Shown: one piece after another, positions 32,864 to 43,378 of the stretch
Numbering within the stretch: the stretch's first letter is position 1
How the letters are laid out: every line of letters begins with the position of its first letter
DNA from: Amoebophrya sp. A120
Taxonomy: Eukaryota > Sar > Dinophyceae > Syndiniales > Amoebophryaceae
Assembly (NCBI GenBank): GCA_905178155.1
Contig: CAJINV010000002.1
Span: 12,766,387 to 12,830,386 of the forward strand
Length of the DNA stretch: 64,000 nucleotides
Direction: 5' to 3'
Notes under the pieces: model-generated
What the model was told of the DNA's origin: nothing
Databases searched by the model: none
What the model saw: only the letters and a program-made list of their open reading frames with translations
Program-made: the position numbers and the translations under genes

Positions 32864-35584
32864 ATGAGAAAGCCTTTTCCTTCCGGACTCCACCTCCCGA
32901 ACGGAACCAGAGTAAACCACCCTCAACGTGCAAGAGCCAGAGTTTGTTCGCCACCACGCGCCAGAACCTCGACAGCACTTTGTCACCTCAGCGACGGCAG
33001 TTTCAAAAATTCGAAATCCTCGGAATCCCTCACCACTAGGTTTTTGCTGCCCGCCGTTGTGAAGCAGAACCTAAATCACACAGTAGTTCTTCCCAGGAGG
33101 CAATTCGGCGTTTACTGTCGAACAAAACCGCTATTTGCGAGCTACGAGGAGCAGAAATGGTTGGACTTCAAGCGATCGCTGGACGAGGCGGAGCCCGACC
33201 GGCGGTTGATCACCGAGGAAGAAGTGCTGCGGTACTACCTACTGACAAAACGCGACTTGGTCGCCCTCGAAAAGATCGAGGAGGAAAATCCCTACGCCGT
33301 CGTGGGGCAAAGCGGTTCGTTCCAACAAGGGAACGACCAGGTGGACGTGCGTGGAGCAACAGAGGAAAACGGCCAGCCCACGTCGGATCCGGCAACGGAC
33401 GCGGCGATCGTGAATTCCTACTGGCTTTCGGACATTGCGCCCCTGGCATTGAGGATACACGGCCGGGAACGACTGGAAACGAACTTTCACCGACATTTCA
33501 GGGACCCCGCAGCACAACATCATTTTCAAGGCGACGACCACGAAGCCGGCGGTCAAGTACGAGAACAGGCAAGAACATGTTATACGTCATCAATTCCCGG
33601 TTATACATCAGAGGGAGCTGCAGAGGGGACGACGACAGCTGGGGGTGACGATATTTTATTTACGCAGAGCGACAAAACAAGGCCCTTCGAACAACTGCAA
33701 CGAGAGGTGGACTCCGGGCAGGAGCGGAATGCCACGCCTTCGAATGAGCAGCCGGAAAGTCGGATCTTCGGGTTCTTAGCATGGCACACTACCACCGAGA
33801 ACCTGATCCAGAGCAAGCGACGATGGTACACGAACCGCCCGGCGGGGTCGGCGAATGGCTCCGGCAAACACGGCGCGCCCGCTGGTGCGTTGGGCGGGCA
33901 GGAGCCGCAACAGGAGGGGAAGATCTCTTTGTGGCAAGGGTTGATCTCGAACTCGCTGATCCTATCCATCAAGCTTGCCGTCTTCCTGGTTTCCCGGTCG
34001 CAGGCAATTTACGCCGAGATGATGCACTCCGTGGCGGACGTTACCAATTACTCCTACCGGCTTTTGATGCTGCGGCAGGCGGAGCGGCAGGGGCCCAACC
34101 TGCAGCACCCCTACGGCTACGCGCCGTTGCGGTACATCACGGCGGACCGGAGCTTCGTCGTGCTCGGAATCATCGGCGGCGTGTTTCCGCTGTTGCACGG
34201 CCTGTTGGAAATGTGGGAACTGCACACGAACCTTCTCGAAGCGGTCGCTAGTACGCCAACAGCTGCTTCGGAAGAGCTGACAGCAGGTGTCGTGGTGGAC
34301 CTACACAGTGGCTCTACTGGCACACCTGATTCTGCTGGGTGCGTAGGAGGAGAGGCTCGCACTTCTGCCGACGGAGCACCAATTGATGTTTCACCTTCAT
34401 CCCTCGAAGTCCTCGAGGGCACTACGCAGAAAGTGATTCACTGGTCCTCCATTCTGCCGGCGATCACGGTGCTGGGCGCCTCCTGCGGTCTCGAGTTTCG
34501 CGCCGCGCAGGTCAGCTTCCGCGAAATCGAACAACTAGCGCAGCGCAGCTTTCTCATTTCCGATCCCGTCGCTAGTGCTCAGCAGGACGTTGGCGTAGGA
34601 AAAAATTCTTCGAATGTGAGCAGAAGCAGAATATCGAAAATTTTTACTGGTGGGGCCGCCCGAGGTGGTCATTTTTACGGCTTGTTCGGCAGCAAGTGGT
34701 TCCATAATTTATTCGACGGCAGCAAGGTGGTCCCGAGCCCGACACAACTCTTGCAGGGGACCACCGCAGCACACCAGAGAGCGAACCGGTACCGCTTAGT
34801 GTACAAGTACCTGCACTCTGGCACGGATGTGATGTCGATTGCCACGTTCCTGGAGGCCAGCGTGGGGGTGATCGGGTGCGTGGTGGGTATGGAGGGACTG
34901 TTGCTCTCCTTCCTGACGCAGAACCCGCTGTACGACATCCAGGCCTCGCTGGCCATGTCCACGATGGTGCTGGGCACCAGCTACTTTCTGCTCACCCGCA
35001 CCACCACGTCATTGCTCGGCCAGGCACTGCCGGAAAAGACCGCCGGGTTTCTCGTGCGCAAGGTCGTCTCGGATTTTCGCACGGTGTCGGACCTGTACGA
35101 CATCAAAACTGAGATTCTAGGCACGGACACCGTGCGCTTCAAAGCCGAGGTCCGCTTCAACCCAGAGGCCATCACCGAGCGAAAAAAGAAAGCCGCGGAC
35201 GAAAAAATTCTGGCGCACATTCTCCAGAAAAATCAAAAAGCAGCGGAAGCCGCTGGAGATGATGATCAGGGTGGTAAAATCAACTCTGGCGAGCAGAACA
35301 TGAGCGACGGAAGTTACTACACAACATCACTCACGGAGAATTTGCAGCGGGTGCTACTACGCCCTCGTACAACTCTAGTAGAACAAGTGCAGAACCAGGG
35401 TGACGACGAAAGTTGCGAGAAATCAGACGAAGCAAAAGTAAATCAGCTGAACCAGTTGCTGATCGAGAGTGATGCGGAATTTTACGTGGCACTCACACGG
35501 GAGCTGAAAAAGGTGGAGGCGACGATCAAGCAAGAACTTGGGAAAGAGTTCAAATACGTGCACGTCGATTTAGAGCCGCTTTGA
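32864..35584 (+). CDS. ZnT9-like (SLC30A9) cation diffusion facilitator, 906 residues
   Basis: This single-exon gene encodes a zinc transporter of the CDF family, most like SLC30A9, which exports zinc from mitochondria in animals. The CDF core is recognisable: NSLILSIKLAVFLVSRSQAIYAEMMHSVADVTNYS (helices 1-2 with the metal-binding HSVAD), QHPYGYAPLRYI (the ZnT9-type HPYG loop), a helix FVVLGIIGGVFPLLHGL, then ATFLEASVGVIGCVVGMEGLLLSF and YDIQASLAMSTMVLGTSYFLL. TVRFKAEVRFNPEAI begins the cytosolic domain. The first ~60 residues are Arg/Ser/His-rich and nearly free of acidic residues, consistent with a mitochondrial presequence (inferred). Two long polar inserts (about 145-300 and 465-520) make it much longer than the animal protein. 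No introns or introners are present. The start is the first ATG. Confidence 0.82.
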   Translation: MRKPFPSGLHLPNGTRVNHPQRARARVCSPPRARTSTALCHLSDGSFKNSKSSESLTTRFLLPAVVKQNLNHTVVLPRRQFGVYCRTKPLFASYEEQKWLDFKRSLDEAEPDRRLITEEEVLRYYLLTKRDLVALEKIEEENPYAVVGQSGSFQQGNDQVDVRGATEENGQPTSDPATDAAIVNSYWLSDIAPLALRIHGRERLETNFHRHFRDPAAQHHFQGDDHEAGGQVREQARTCYTSSIPGYTSEGAAEGTTTAGGDDILFTQSDKTRPFEQLQREVDSGQERNATPSNEQPESRIFGFLAWHTTTENLIQSKRRWYTNRPAGSANGSGKHGAPAGALGGQEPQQEGKISLWQGLISNSLILSIKLAVFLVSRSQAIYAEMMHSVADVTNYSYRLLMLRQAERQGPNLQHPYGYAPLRYITADRSFVVLGIIGGVFPLLHGLLEMWELHTNLLEAVASTPTAASEELTAGVVVDLHSGSTGTPDSAGCVGGEARTSADGAPIDVSPSSLEVLEGTTQKVIHWSSILPAITVLGASCGLEFRAAQVSFREIEQLAQRSFLISDPVASAQQDVGVGKNSSNVSRSRISKIFTGGAARGGHFYGLFGSKWFHNLFDGSKVVPSPTQLLQGTTAAHQRANRYRLVYKYLHSGTDVMSIATFLEASVGVIGCVVGMEGLLLSFLTQNPLYDIQASLAMSTMVLGTSYFLLTRTTTSLLGQALPEKTAGFLVRKVVSDFRTVSDLYDIKTEILGTDTVRFKAEVRFNPEAITERKKKAADEKILAHILQKNQKAAEAAGDDDQGGKINSGEQNMSDGSYYTTSLTENLQRVLLRPRTTLVEQVQNQGDDESCEKSDEAKVNQLNQLLIESDAEFYVALTRELKKVEATIKQELGKEFKYVHVDLEPL

Positions 35585-36703
35585 GTTCTTGTTCGTGGAT
35601 GGAAACTTTTCTTGCTGCTGGTAGTTTATCTACTTGAAAGGCACGACTGCATAAGGACTACACGCCCGGGGCCGGATTTGAAGAACCTGAGGACGCTCGT
35701 GCCTAACAAAGAATGTATGCTTTCGACTGTCAACATGTTCCTTCGTTTGCTTTCCACTGGACAGCACACATTACAGGTCGGTACTAGTCCCTCGTGCCTC
35801 TTACTGGACAGCAAACAGGTCGGTTCAACTGGACAGCAATGTGAAGCATCGTCCCTCGTGCCTCTGAAGTAGATAATACAGGTCGTCGTGGTTTCATCAA
35901 TCCAGAACTGCAGGTTGATGACAAGAAGAAACTGTAGTTGTACGAGACAAAACTTTTCTAGTGCGTCGTACAAGTGTAACACTTGGACTTGTTTCTCTCC
36001 GCATTCGGTTTCGTCGTACGGTATAAGTCGTTTGAGCACAACTTCTAGATGACTGCGCACCGTGATCGTTCTTGATCGCTCTCTAAAAACGGAGGCCCTT
36101 CATCGTAAACTTCGTTCACTGATTCGTGCTGTTTGGTGACTTCGTAAGAAGTATGGTCTTAGCTCCCGTCCTCGGTCGTGTACCGTATGAAAATAAAATG
36201 CCGTCGGACGACTCACCATCGGTTTGGATCTACGTTACGCGTACTTTTCTTTGACTTTGTCTTCACTTACCTAAGTACTGTCCTCTGTCTTCACTTATCT
36301 GCCATTGGAAGCAGCGCTTAAAAATAGAATTGGATTAGTTGAGTAATCGAAATCAGGACCACACGAGGAAGACCCCGAAGCCCCTTTTCATTTTATTTTC
36401 TTACGATTCTGTATGTAAATCTGGATCCGGTTGGAAGTTGATGATTGTGAACATGTTTTTGATGAAATTTAAAACAACTTTGCGTCGTTCGGCGAGCGCA
36501 GCGAAAAACCCCTGACAAAGAGGACGAGGACAAGGACCCCGGGTACCGACACCGCCTCAACGCAGCGTTTTTCGGAGTAAGTAGGGCTGGTGTACTGATC
36601 CGAAAGGGTTACGAGGGCTCTCTTACCGAGGCGGAGCAGCGGGCATCATAAGTATTGGCTTTGTTCCATCCCCCGCATCTATAGGAAGTAGACTAGCAAG
36701 AAA
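35585..36703. other. Intergenic spacer with short direct repeats
   Basis: Contains ACTGGACAGCA three times (35756, 35803, 35828) and GTCCCTCGTGCCTCT twice (35787, 35851), interleaved. Otherwise nothing is supported. Confidence 0.6.
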
Positions 36704-39473
36704 ATGCTGCCTGGACAGAAGCCACTGTCGAGCCGGAACTGGCACATTTTGAAGGCGGCCGGGCATCAACTCCACCAGGATATGCTGAAAAAGAAGGGAC
36801 TGGTAAACGGTCAAGGCGGGTCGACGTGGGACGACCCAAGCTTTTTGCCTAACACGAAAGACAAGGCCCGCAACGTGTTCCGGGCCCTGAAGAAGCTCCT
36901 GCTCTACTGCATATACCCCCTGGTGATTCACACGCTTGCGTGGACGGCGTTGGTTTTCTACTTTGCCCCCTGGAACGGGGGGTTTTGGTACGCTCTTGGC
37001 GGTTGCCTGCTCGCGTTCCTCATCCCGGTCCTTGGGCTAGTGTTGCCGATCTACCTGATGCGCCGGAAGACGAAGCAGACGAGGGTAGACACCGGGTTTG
37101 TCGACTACGGGTGGGCGTCCCACGCGGCGGAGCATCTGCGCTCGCGCATGAATTCCCTGCGAATTCTGCTAAGCGTCGCGGCCATGGTCCTGTTTCTGGG
37201 CTGCGTTTCCCAGGGACTCACCGTACTGTACTTCTTGACCATATGGAAGCGTCAGGTTTGAAATCGACAAAGTTGAAATGATTTGTCATGCATAAAATGG
37301 ATACCAGTTGGAAGCCCAATTTCCAAGCGGCGCATGACAAATTTGCGGAGCACCGGAATCCACTTTGTCATGCTGTTTGGGCACAGAAGACTGTTTTTGT
37401 CATGCTCCTTTAGCAGCTCTATCCCAAACCCTAAATAGGCTCTTAATCTGCCTCGCTTGCTATCCCTGCAAGAGAGGGACTCCTTGTCTTGCAATTTATG
37501 CATGAGAAATCATTTCAACTTTGACGATTTCGATCCTGACACTCCCATAGACCAACAGCACTAACCGCAACGTGCTGGGACTCGAATCCAGCACCGAGCA
37601 CCCCGCCGCGCAGAGCCGGCCCGGCTGCAAGTACGATCCGGCGGACTGCACGGCGTCCCTCCCCGAAGGCAGCACACCCTCCCTGGGGCCCGCACCCGCG
37701 AACGAAGATAGCTGGCGGGGCAGCGCGCAGCAAAGCGACCTCCCTCCGGGTTCCACGCTCAACCGTGGGCGGAACATCGAAGCGCTCGACGCGCCGGAAA
37801 GCGCGGACCTGCTGACCGACCGCGCGAAGTACCAGGGCAGCGCCAACGTCCAGTTTCTGCCTCCCGCGCTGCTCTACATTTGCACCTTGAACGACCGTAA
37901 CACTCCGCTCTTCTCGCACTCGCGGCTGACCATCCCCACGATTTACACGAATTGCGACAAGACCTCCTCAGCCGCGGTGCAGCCGACCTGGTGGAATGGT
38001 ATCCCCCGGAAATAAGTTGGTCGTGGAATATTTACACATAAGCATATACAATGTGCATCGATCATAGGAATAAGTGTGCCGCAAGAAACTTGATGGAACT
38101 AGAAGCGGAGAAATTGAAGCAAAAGTATCGCACGAGCAAGCGCACACCAGAATGCTACTCGATGCAAGGCAAGAACGTTGATTGTTTTGTCGCAGATGAA
38201 TTATTTTCAAATTTCATTCTCTTTTCCGCGAAATAAATGTGTACATACGTGTATGTCTACCGCGCACCAGCTTTTCTGGGGGATACGCAAGTGGGTGCAC
38301 TACGACCGGCTCCAGTTGTGGGGGGTGAACGAGCGGGATGAGACGTACGGGGTTTGTCGCCACGACACGTCCACGACCGCGCAGCGCAGCTTCACGAACG
38401 TGTTTTACCGGCCCGAAAGCGTGGTTCCGGCGGTGTCCGCCTCCTTGGACTTCGCGGCGCAGGAGCGGTCCGCCGCGTTCGCGACGCCCGAGATCGGGGT
38501 GCACACGGGCGGGTGGACGCTCGGCGTGTTTCCCAGCAACTGGCACAAGGGCGAGTGGCCGGACACCAGCGACCCATACATCCGGCACGAGGTTCGCACG
38601 CAGACCGACGGCGTCTCCGTGCAGCGCGCGCAGGAGGTCTGGAACACCGTCGAAGCGTCCAACGCCAACACTGCGTGGACCAACACCCCCAACGGGGGGA
38701 TGGGCACCGAGCCCTGGTGGCGCATCGAGGCTTATGTGGGGCTGAAGCCGCAGATGGCGGGCGGGTTCTTCGGCGCGGGCAGCGAGTGGGTGCTCTCCGA
38801 GAAGCTGTTCGCCACGCAACTGGCCATCTTTGACTCGGTGACCACCCCGGCCCCGCACGCGTCGCGGCTCACGCTGCTGGACTACGTGACCCTGAACAAC
38901 TGGGGGGTGCAGTGGCACTACGACGAGGTGCACACCGACGAGCAGACCGCTTTCCGCAAGGCCTGTGTGGTCGTGGACACCGACACCGAGGTGCTGCTGG
39001 GACCGGTCACGGACGCGGACAGGGACGACGGCTACGACTACGGTTACGCCCTCAAGATGGCCAACTGCGGGGACATGTGGGGCTTCGGTGTGTTCACCAA
39101 CGACCAGTTCTACTACGACACCGAGACCAACGAGATCGCGTGGTGGCGCCCGTGGTTCTTCGACTCCAGCTACCGGCTCGCGTTTTTACCCTACGTCACA
39201 GGCTCGGGGGAATCGCGGACCACGGAGGGCAGGACGGACTTTCGCGTCGGCGTGGTCCACCAATCTTGGAGTGCGTACAACAACCACGCGCTCAAGTTTC
39301 GCGGGCAGGTATACGACCACGGGACGGACGGCTGGGCCTGTCTGCTGGTTCTCACGTCCCTTTTGGCGCTCGGCTCCTCGCTCTACGCCTTTTACATAGC
39401 CATCCACGCCATTCGAGATTTGGGCAGAATCAACGTCACTATGCACACCGAGATGATGGCCATGGGCTATTAG
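36704..39473 (+). CDS. Unrecognised multi-pass membrane protein, 725 residues
   Basis: Exons 36704-37255, 37551-37976 and 38271-39473 (1,2,3) close in frame. Membrane helices are LLLYCIYPLVIHTLAWTALVFYF, WYALGGCLLAFLIPVLGLVLPIYL, LRILLSVAAMVLFLGCVSQGLTVLYFL and, near the C-terminus, WACLLVLTSLLALGSSLYAFYIAIHAI. Between helices 3 and 4 lies a ~480-residue soluble domain rich in Trp, Tyr, Asp and Thr (WGIRKWVHYDRLQLWG; GFFGAGSEWVLSEKLF; WGVQWHYDEVHTDEQ) that looks like an extracellular or lumenal fold. No family is recognised. Intron 1 is a 281-bp inverted-repeat element plus a short tail, removable as GT-AG. The exon 2/3 join is my choice (GT at 37977, AG at 38270) because it keeps frame; another donor at 37999 would not. 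Confidence 0.62.
37256..37535. mobile_element. Inverted-repeat intron element, family D
   Basis: Left arm GAAATCGACAAAGTTGAAAT, right arm its near-complement ATTTCAACTTTGACGATTTC; the similarity extends outward to GTCAGG and CCTGAC. It carries several TTTGTCATGC / GCATGACAAATTT motifs like the introners. Unlike them it shows no 5-bp duplication, and the intron (37256-37550) ends at a normal AG 15 bases beyond the arm. Confidence 0.8.
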
Positions 39474-40510
39474 AAGTGAATGGGAGAAGAAGTTTGTTTC
39501 AAGTTGTCTAGGAATTATGGATACGTGATATGCTGCACACCCCTTTTTACCCCTGATTAGTTTATGTTGAACTATGCGCTGGTTCTTATTCGACATTCCA
39601 TTGCCCCAGGTGCTCTAGAGGTCAAAGCATCGGCCCAATTAGATCTTCTACAAGTACAATAGAAAATGTATGAAGGCATTCGCTCCATTCATCCGAAATC
39701 TTGCAAAAAGAAAAAAACTCGTACATTAGAAGTACCCACCCCTGCTAATAAAAAATTCTGCGCGTCTTCAGGAAAACATAAGAAAAAAAAATCGCATTCG
39801 CATGCATGTAAGTAAACCCGAAAGACACAACTCCCTTTAGAAAATCAGCTGAACCGAAGATAAGAAGTTGTGTGTCAAACTCCAAGCAGGACACCGCTGA
39901 GATCGAAGATCATGTTTCCTGTTGTCTTTGTGGCATGGATAAGAGTTCACTTTCTTGAGCCTAGTGCCATCTGCTTGAAGGATCGAGATCGCAAGAATCT
40001 GCGGCTGAATTTTGTCATAATTGCCTTGATGGTCACTGCGAATTTCATCCCCATCCTAGCTACCGCTTCTGTGTGAAGAGGAATCTTTTGCAATAACACA
40101 ACGAGGATCCACCTTTTTGTTTCAAACCAGAGCACTATTTGATGATCATGTAAGAACAAATGCGTTTTCCTTTTCCTTTTACTTAAAACAGCGATCAGAA
40201 AAGACAAGAGAGTAGCGACAGTAGTACAAGGGTACTCTCACGCATCCGAACCAGATTTTCATGGTTGTCTTTAGTTACACCAACAACGAAAAATATCACA
40301 ATCGCCGCACGGTAATCACTTGATTAAGCGGCAACAATTTTTACTAAAGACAGAGCTAATGGTATTGGAGGTTTCACATGTGCCGCTCAGCAATCGCTGA
40401 CCCCAGTTTTTCCGCTCCGTTTTGGGCAACGTGTGCCCGCCGTTTTTGAAGTTAGTTATCTGTTAGTGTTTGAGAAACTGAAATATCACAAGTAGTCAAC
40501 TTCAAGAACC
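39474..40510. other. Intergenic spacer with a possible tiny membrane-protein ORF
   Basis: Mostly AT-rich. An ATG at 39912 opens 54 residues with two hydrophobic stretches (MFPVVFVAWIRVHFL and FVIIALMVTANFIPILA) ending at 40076. It could be a small membrane protein or the last exon of something unseen; I cannot support it as a gene. Confidence 0.3.
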
Positions 40511-42662
40511 ATGGTGGTGACTGTGTCGTCTTCCCCCGCGACCTCGAGCTCCGGCGGCGCGCCAGCGTCCAAGCCGGCGGCTGCGGAGAACAAGGGAACA
40601 ACGAGTACGGGGAAACCAAAACTAGTCCTCGCGAACTTTTCGGAAAAATCCGCGTTCACGCGCGGCGAGAGGGAGATCGTTTCCCGGCGGGCCGGCATGC
40701 CGCGAATTCTTTGCCCCAAGATAGTGGCGCTGAGCAACCAGCGATTTGAGGAGGTCATGGCCGCCGCGAAGAAGCAGGCCCAGGAGCTGGTGAAAGAGAA
40801 GGGCCAGCCGGTCCCATTGGCGTCTCCGCGCGGGGGGCCGAGCATGCTGCAAGCCAGCGACAAGTTTCACATTATCCACACCCAGCCCAAGGGACGGGAG
40901 GAGACACTAGTGGCCACTCTGTGTGAGGAAGAGGACGAATTCTTCAATGAAGACGAGTTTCAGATGGATACCGACATCGACGATCCAGAGAGATGGGACC
41001 AGGTAGCGGAAGAGATGGACACGCTGGTGCAGGCTATCACCGGCGGCGACAAAAAGGTATTTATTGTTGCGTAAGAAGAAGAACATGAAGATGTACGCGA
41101 AGTTGTACTACAGGTACCAATTCAAATGAGTAAGAACTGCCCTAACATCAAAATAGTTCCACTAACACATCACTGAATGTCCAAATACTTTGCAAAAAAT
41201 ACTCTCTCAACTACAGCCCGACACGCTCGGTATCGGTCCTCTGCCGCTGGGCTGGGTCATTCCGGACCGCCAGTACAAGCCAACGCGGCCGACCCTGAAA
41301 CTGCTGCCCAACAGCAAGTTTGAGACCTTTTTCCGTTCCTGGGGACTCGTGGAGAAGGCCGAAATGGTGTTCCAGCCGGACCGAACCATCTACTTGCTGG
41401 TGAGGTTCAGTCGGTGGGAGGTGATGGCACAGGTACCAAGCGAGTAGCTCTTTTTTTGTGACATTGATGGTATCTTGCTTTCTGTACGGGAGCTCCTAGT
41501 GGTACAAGTGTAGCCAACTGCAGCTACCTATCTTTAGTAGCGAACTTTCGAATCGCAATTGGAATCGACCACGACTATTTTTACGCACGACCACCTTATC
41601 TTTCAGGCCGCACTGTCACTGTGGGGTGGGCGATATTTTGGGTTTGTGCCACCCTCGAGCGACGCAAAGCACGAGGAGATCCGCCCCATCAATTTGGCGT
41701 TTTGCGATTACGAGCAGCGGAAAAAGGAGCTTTTGGCGGAGCAAACGAGTTTTGAGGAGATCACGCGCGGCCTGAACCCCGTGCAGGCCAAAGCCTTTCG
41801 CGAGCTCTCCGACGAAATCGCAAGACTAGAGGTGGAGAATCGGCGCCTGGAAACAGAGGTCCGGCAGCACGAGGAGCGGAAGCGACAGCGCGAAAAGGAA
41901 AAGCAGGCTGAGCTGGACGGCGAACTTGTCGATTTGAACAAGCCCGACAGCTATCAAATGTAAAAATGTCTGGGTCTGGAAGATTGCGAGGTTTGTCATG
42001 CAGATTTTCCATGACCCATGAGGTCTGGAATGCAGGACCTAGCATGACAGAGTCTGCGAGGTCTCTGCCATGCCTATCCCCCATGAGAAACTGCCGCCCA
42101 ACTTGGTCGAAAGTGGACGGCTTTTGGCACTCATGCAACACAGATTTTTGCAATATTCGGATTTAGCATGACAAGTTTTAATCTTCCAGACCCAGACATT
42201 TTTACAGTTGATAACAGCCGCGCAGGAGCAACAGCACCAGTTGTTGGCGGGGAAGCTGCACAAGCCTCAAAGGCTGTTGCTACAACTGTCCCCACCTCCG
42301 CCGCGTCCTCCTCGAACAATGGGGCCGCGGCCCCTCTTCAACCTCTCGCTGACGCCACCGTTCCGAAAGCCTCTGCGCCCGCGGTCGCGGCTAGTAGTAC
42401 CGCAGGGCTTGTTCTTGGTCTAGAGACCGGCACGAGCAGTGGGCAGCCATCACAACCTCCAGCGGCAGCTGCCGAGGACACGACCGATGCTCACAAAGTA
42501 GGTGGTCCGGCTGTAGAAGAAGCAGCAGCTGCGATGGACAGCGCTGCGGCTCCGGCTGCGAAGCGACAGAAGACGAGCGAGGTGCGGGGTGGCGGAGCCG
42601 GTGCTGCCCCTCCTGCGCCAACAGGCGTTGCCGACCTCGGAGCACTAGACGACGAACTGTAA
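40511..42662 (+). CDS. Unrecognised 516-residue protein with coiled coil
   Basis: Exons 40511-41056, 41217-41432, 41607-41951 and 42219-42662 are each a multiple of three, total 1551 nt. The N-terminal 40 residues are Ser/Ala-rich. A basic segment (RGEREIVSRRAGMPRILCPK) leads to an acidic patch (EEEDEFFNEDEFQMDTDIDD). The next part has Trp-rich motifs (LGIGPLPLGWVIPDRQYKP; FETFFRSWGLVEKAEMVFQPD; SLWGGRYFGFVPPSSD), then a long charged coiled coil (RELSDEIARLEVENRRLETE onward), and last an Ala/Pro/Thr-rich tail with a short basic KRQKT. Introns 1 and 2 are GT-AG; intron 3 is an introner (41952-42213) at the coiled-coil/tail border. There is no membrane segment. A nuclear or cytoskeletal scaffold is conceivable, but no family is recognised. 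Confidence 0.7.
41952..42213. mobile_element. Introner, family A (A1), duplication ACAGC
   Basis: 262 bp. ACAGC at 41947-41951 and 42214-42218. Near-copy of 15704-15964, same orientation. Excision joins NKPDS to RAGATAPVV in frame. Confidence 0.93.
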
Positions 42663-43378
42663 CTGTACATCGATATTTTCATAGAGCCGTCACGTCGAAT
42701 GTGATTGTTGTTGTTCACGATCATACATAAGAAGCGCGAAAGACGTTGGTAGACAAGTGCTTACTGAAGCTAAAAATGCTCCTGTGGCAAAGGCAGTGCG
42801 CTTTGTGGTGTTCGCCATTCAAACACTTCACGCAAGAAGAAGAACTGACCTGTTCGCGCAGTCTGACATGGATCCACAGAGGCGAGGATGAAGAATTTCT
42901 GTGCCTTCCGAACGGGGTATGCGCATGCAGCATGCCAAGGATCAATATCGCTATCTATGCTTCCTTATAGTTCCCCCCGCATCTTTTTCTCCTACATCGT
43001 ATGTCCTGCAAACGCGGTCCGACCGCTGGAAACCAAATCTTCTTTGAGCAGACTCACTCTTTCTTCCTGCATGAAGCAAAAACAGAAATTATAGCTGTCC
43101 TTCTAACTTTACATCTGTTGTGCGATTCATCAGCGACCGATCAATATTCCACCATTTTCAACAAAAAAACGTAAGCGACGCCTTCCTAAGATTATCCCAC
43201 TTTTCTAGTATTTCTCAAGTAAAAGCGACATCAAGTTAGTAGTGAGAACAAGTCGGCCGAAAGCGCTTTTCGTTTCAGCAGTACCCGCTTAATACTGCCA
43301 CCGTAGTCAACACGGTTCGTCATCACTACAGCGAAGATTAGTACTAGAATAGTTTAAACCTGTACCAGTATCAGCAAA
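42663..43378. other. Intergenic spacer
   Basis: 700 bp; nothing supportable before the proteasome gene. Confidence 0.5.
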
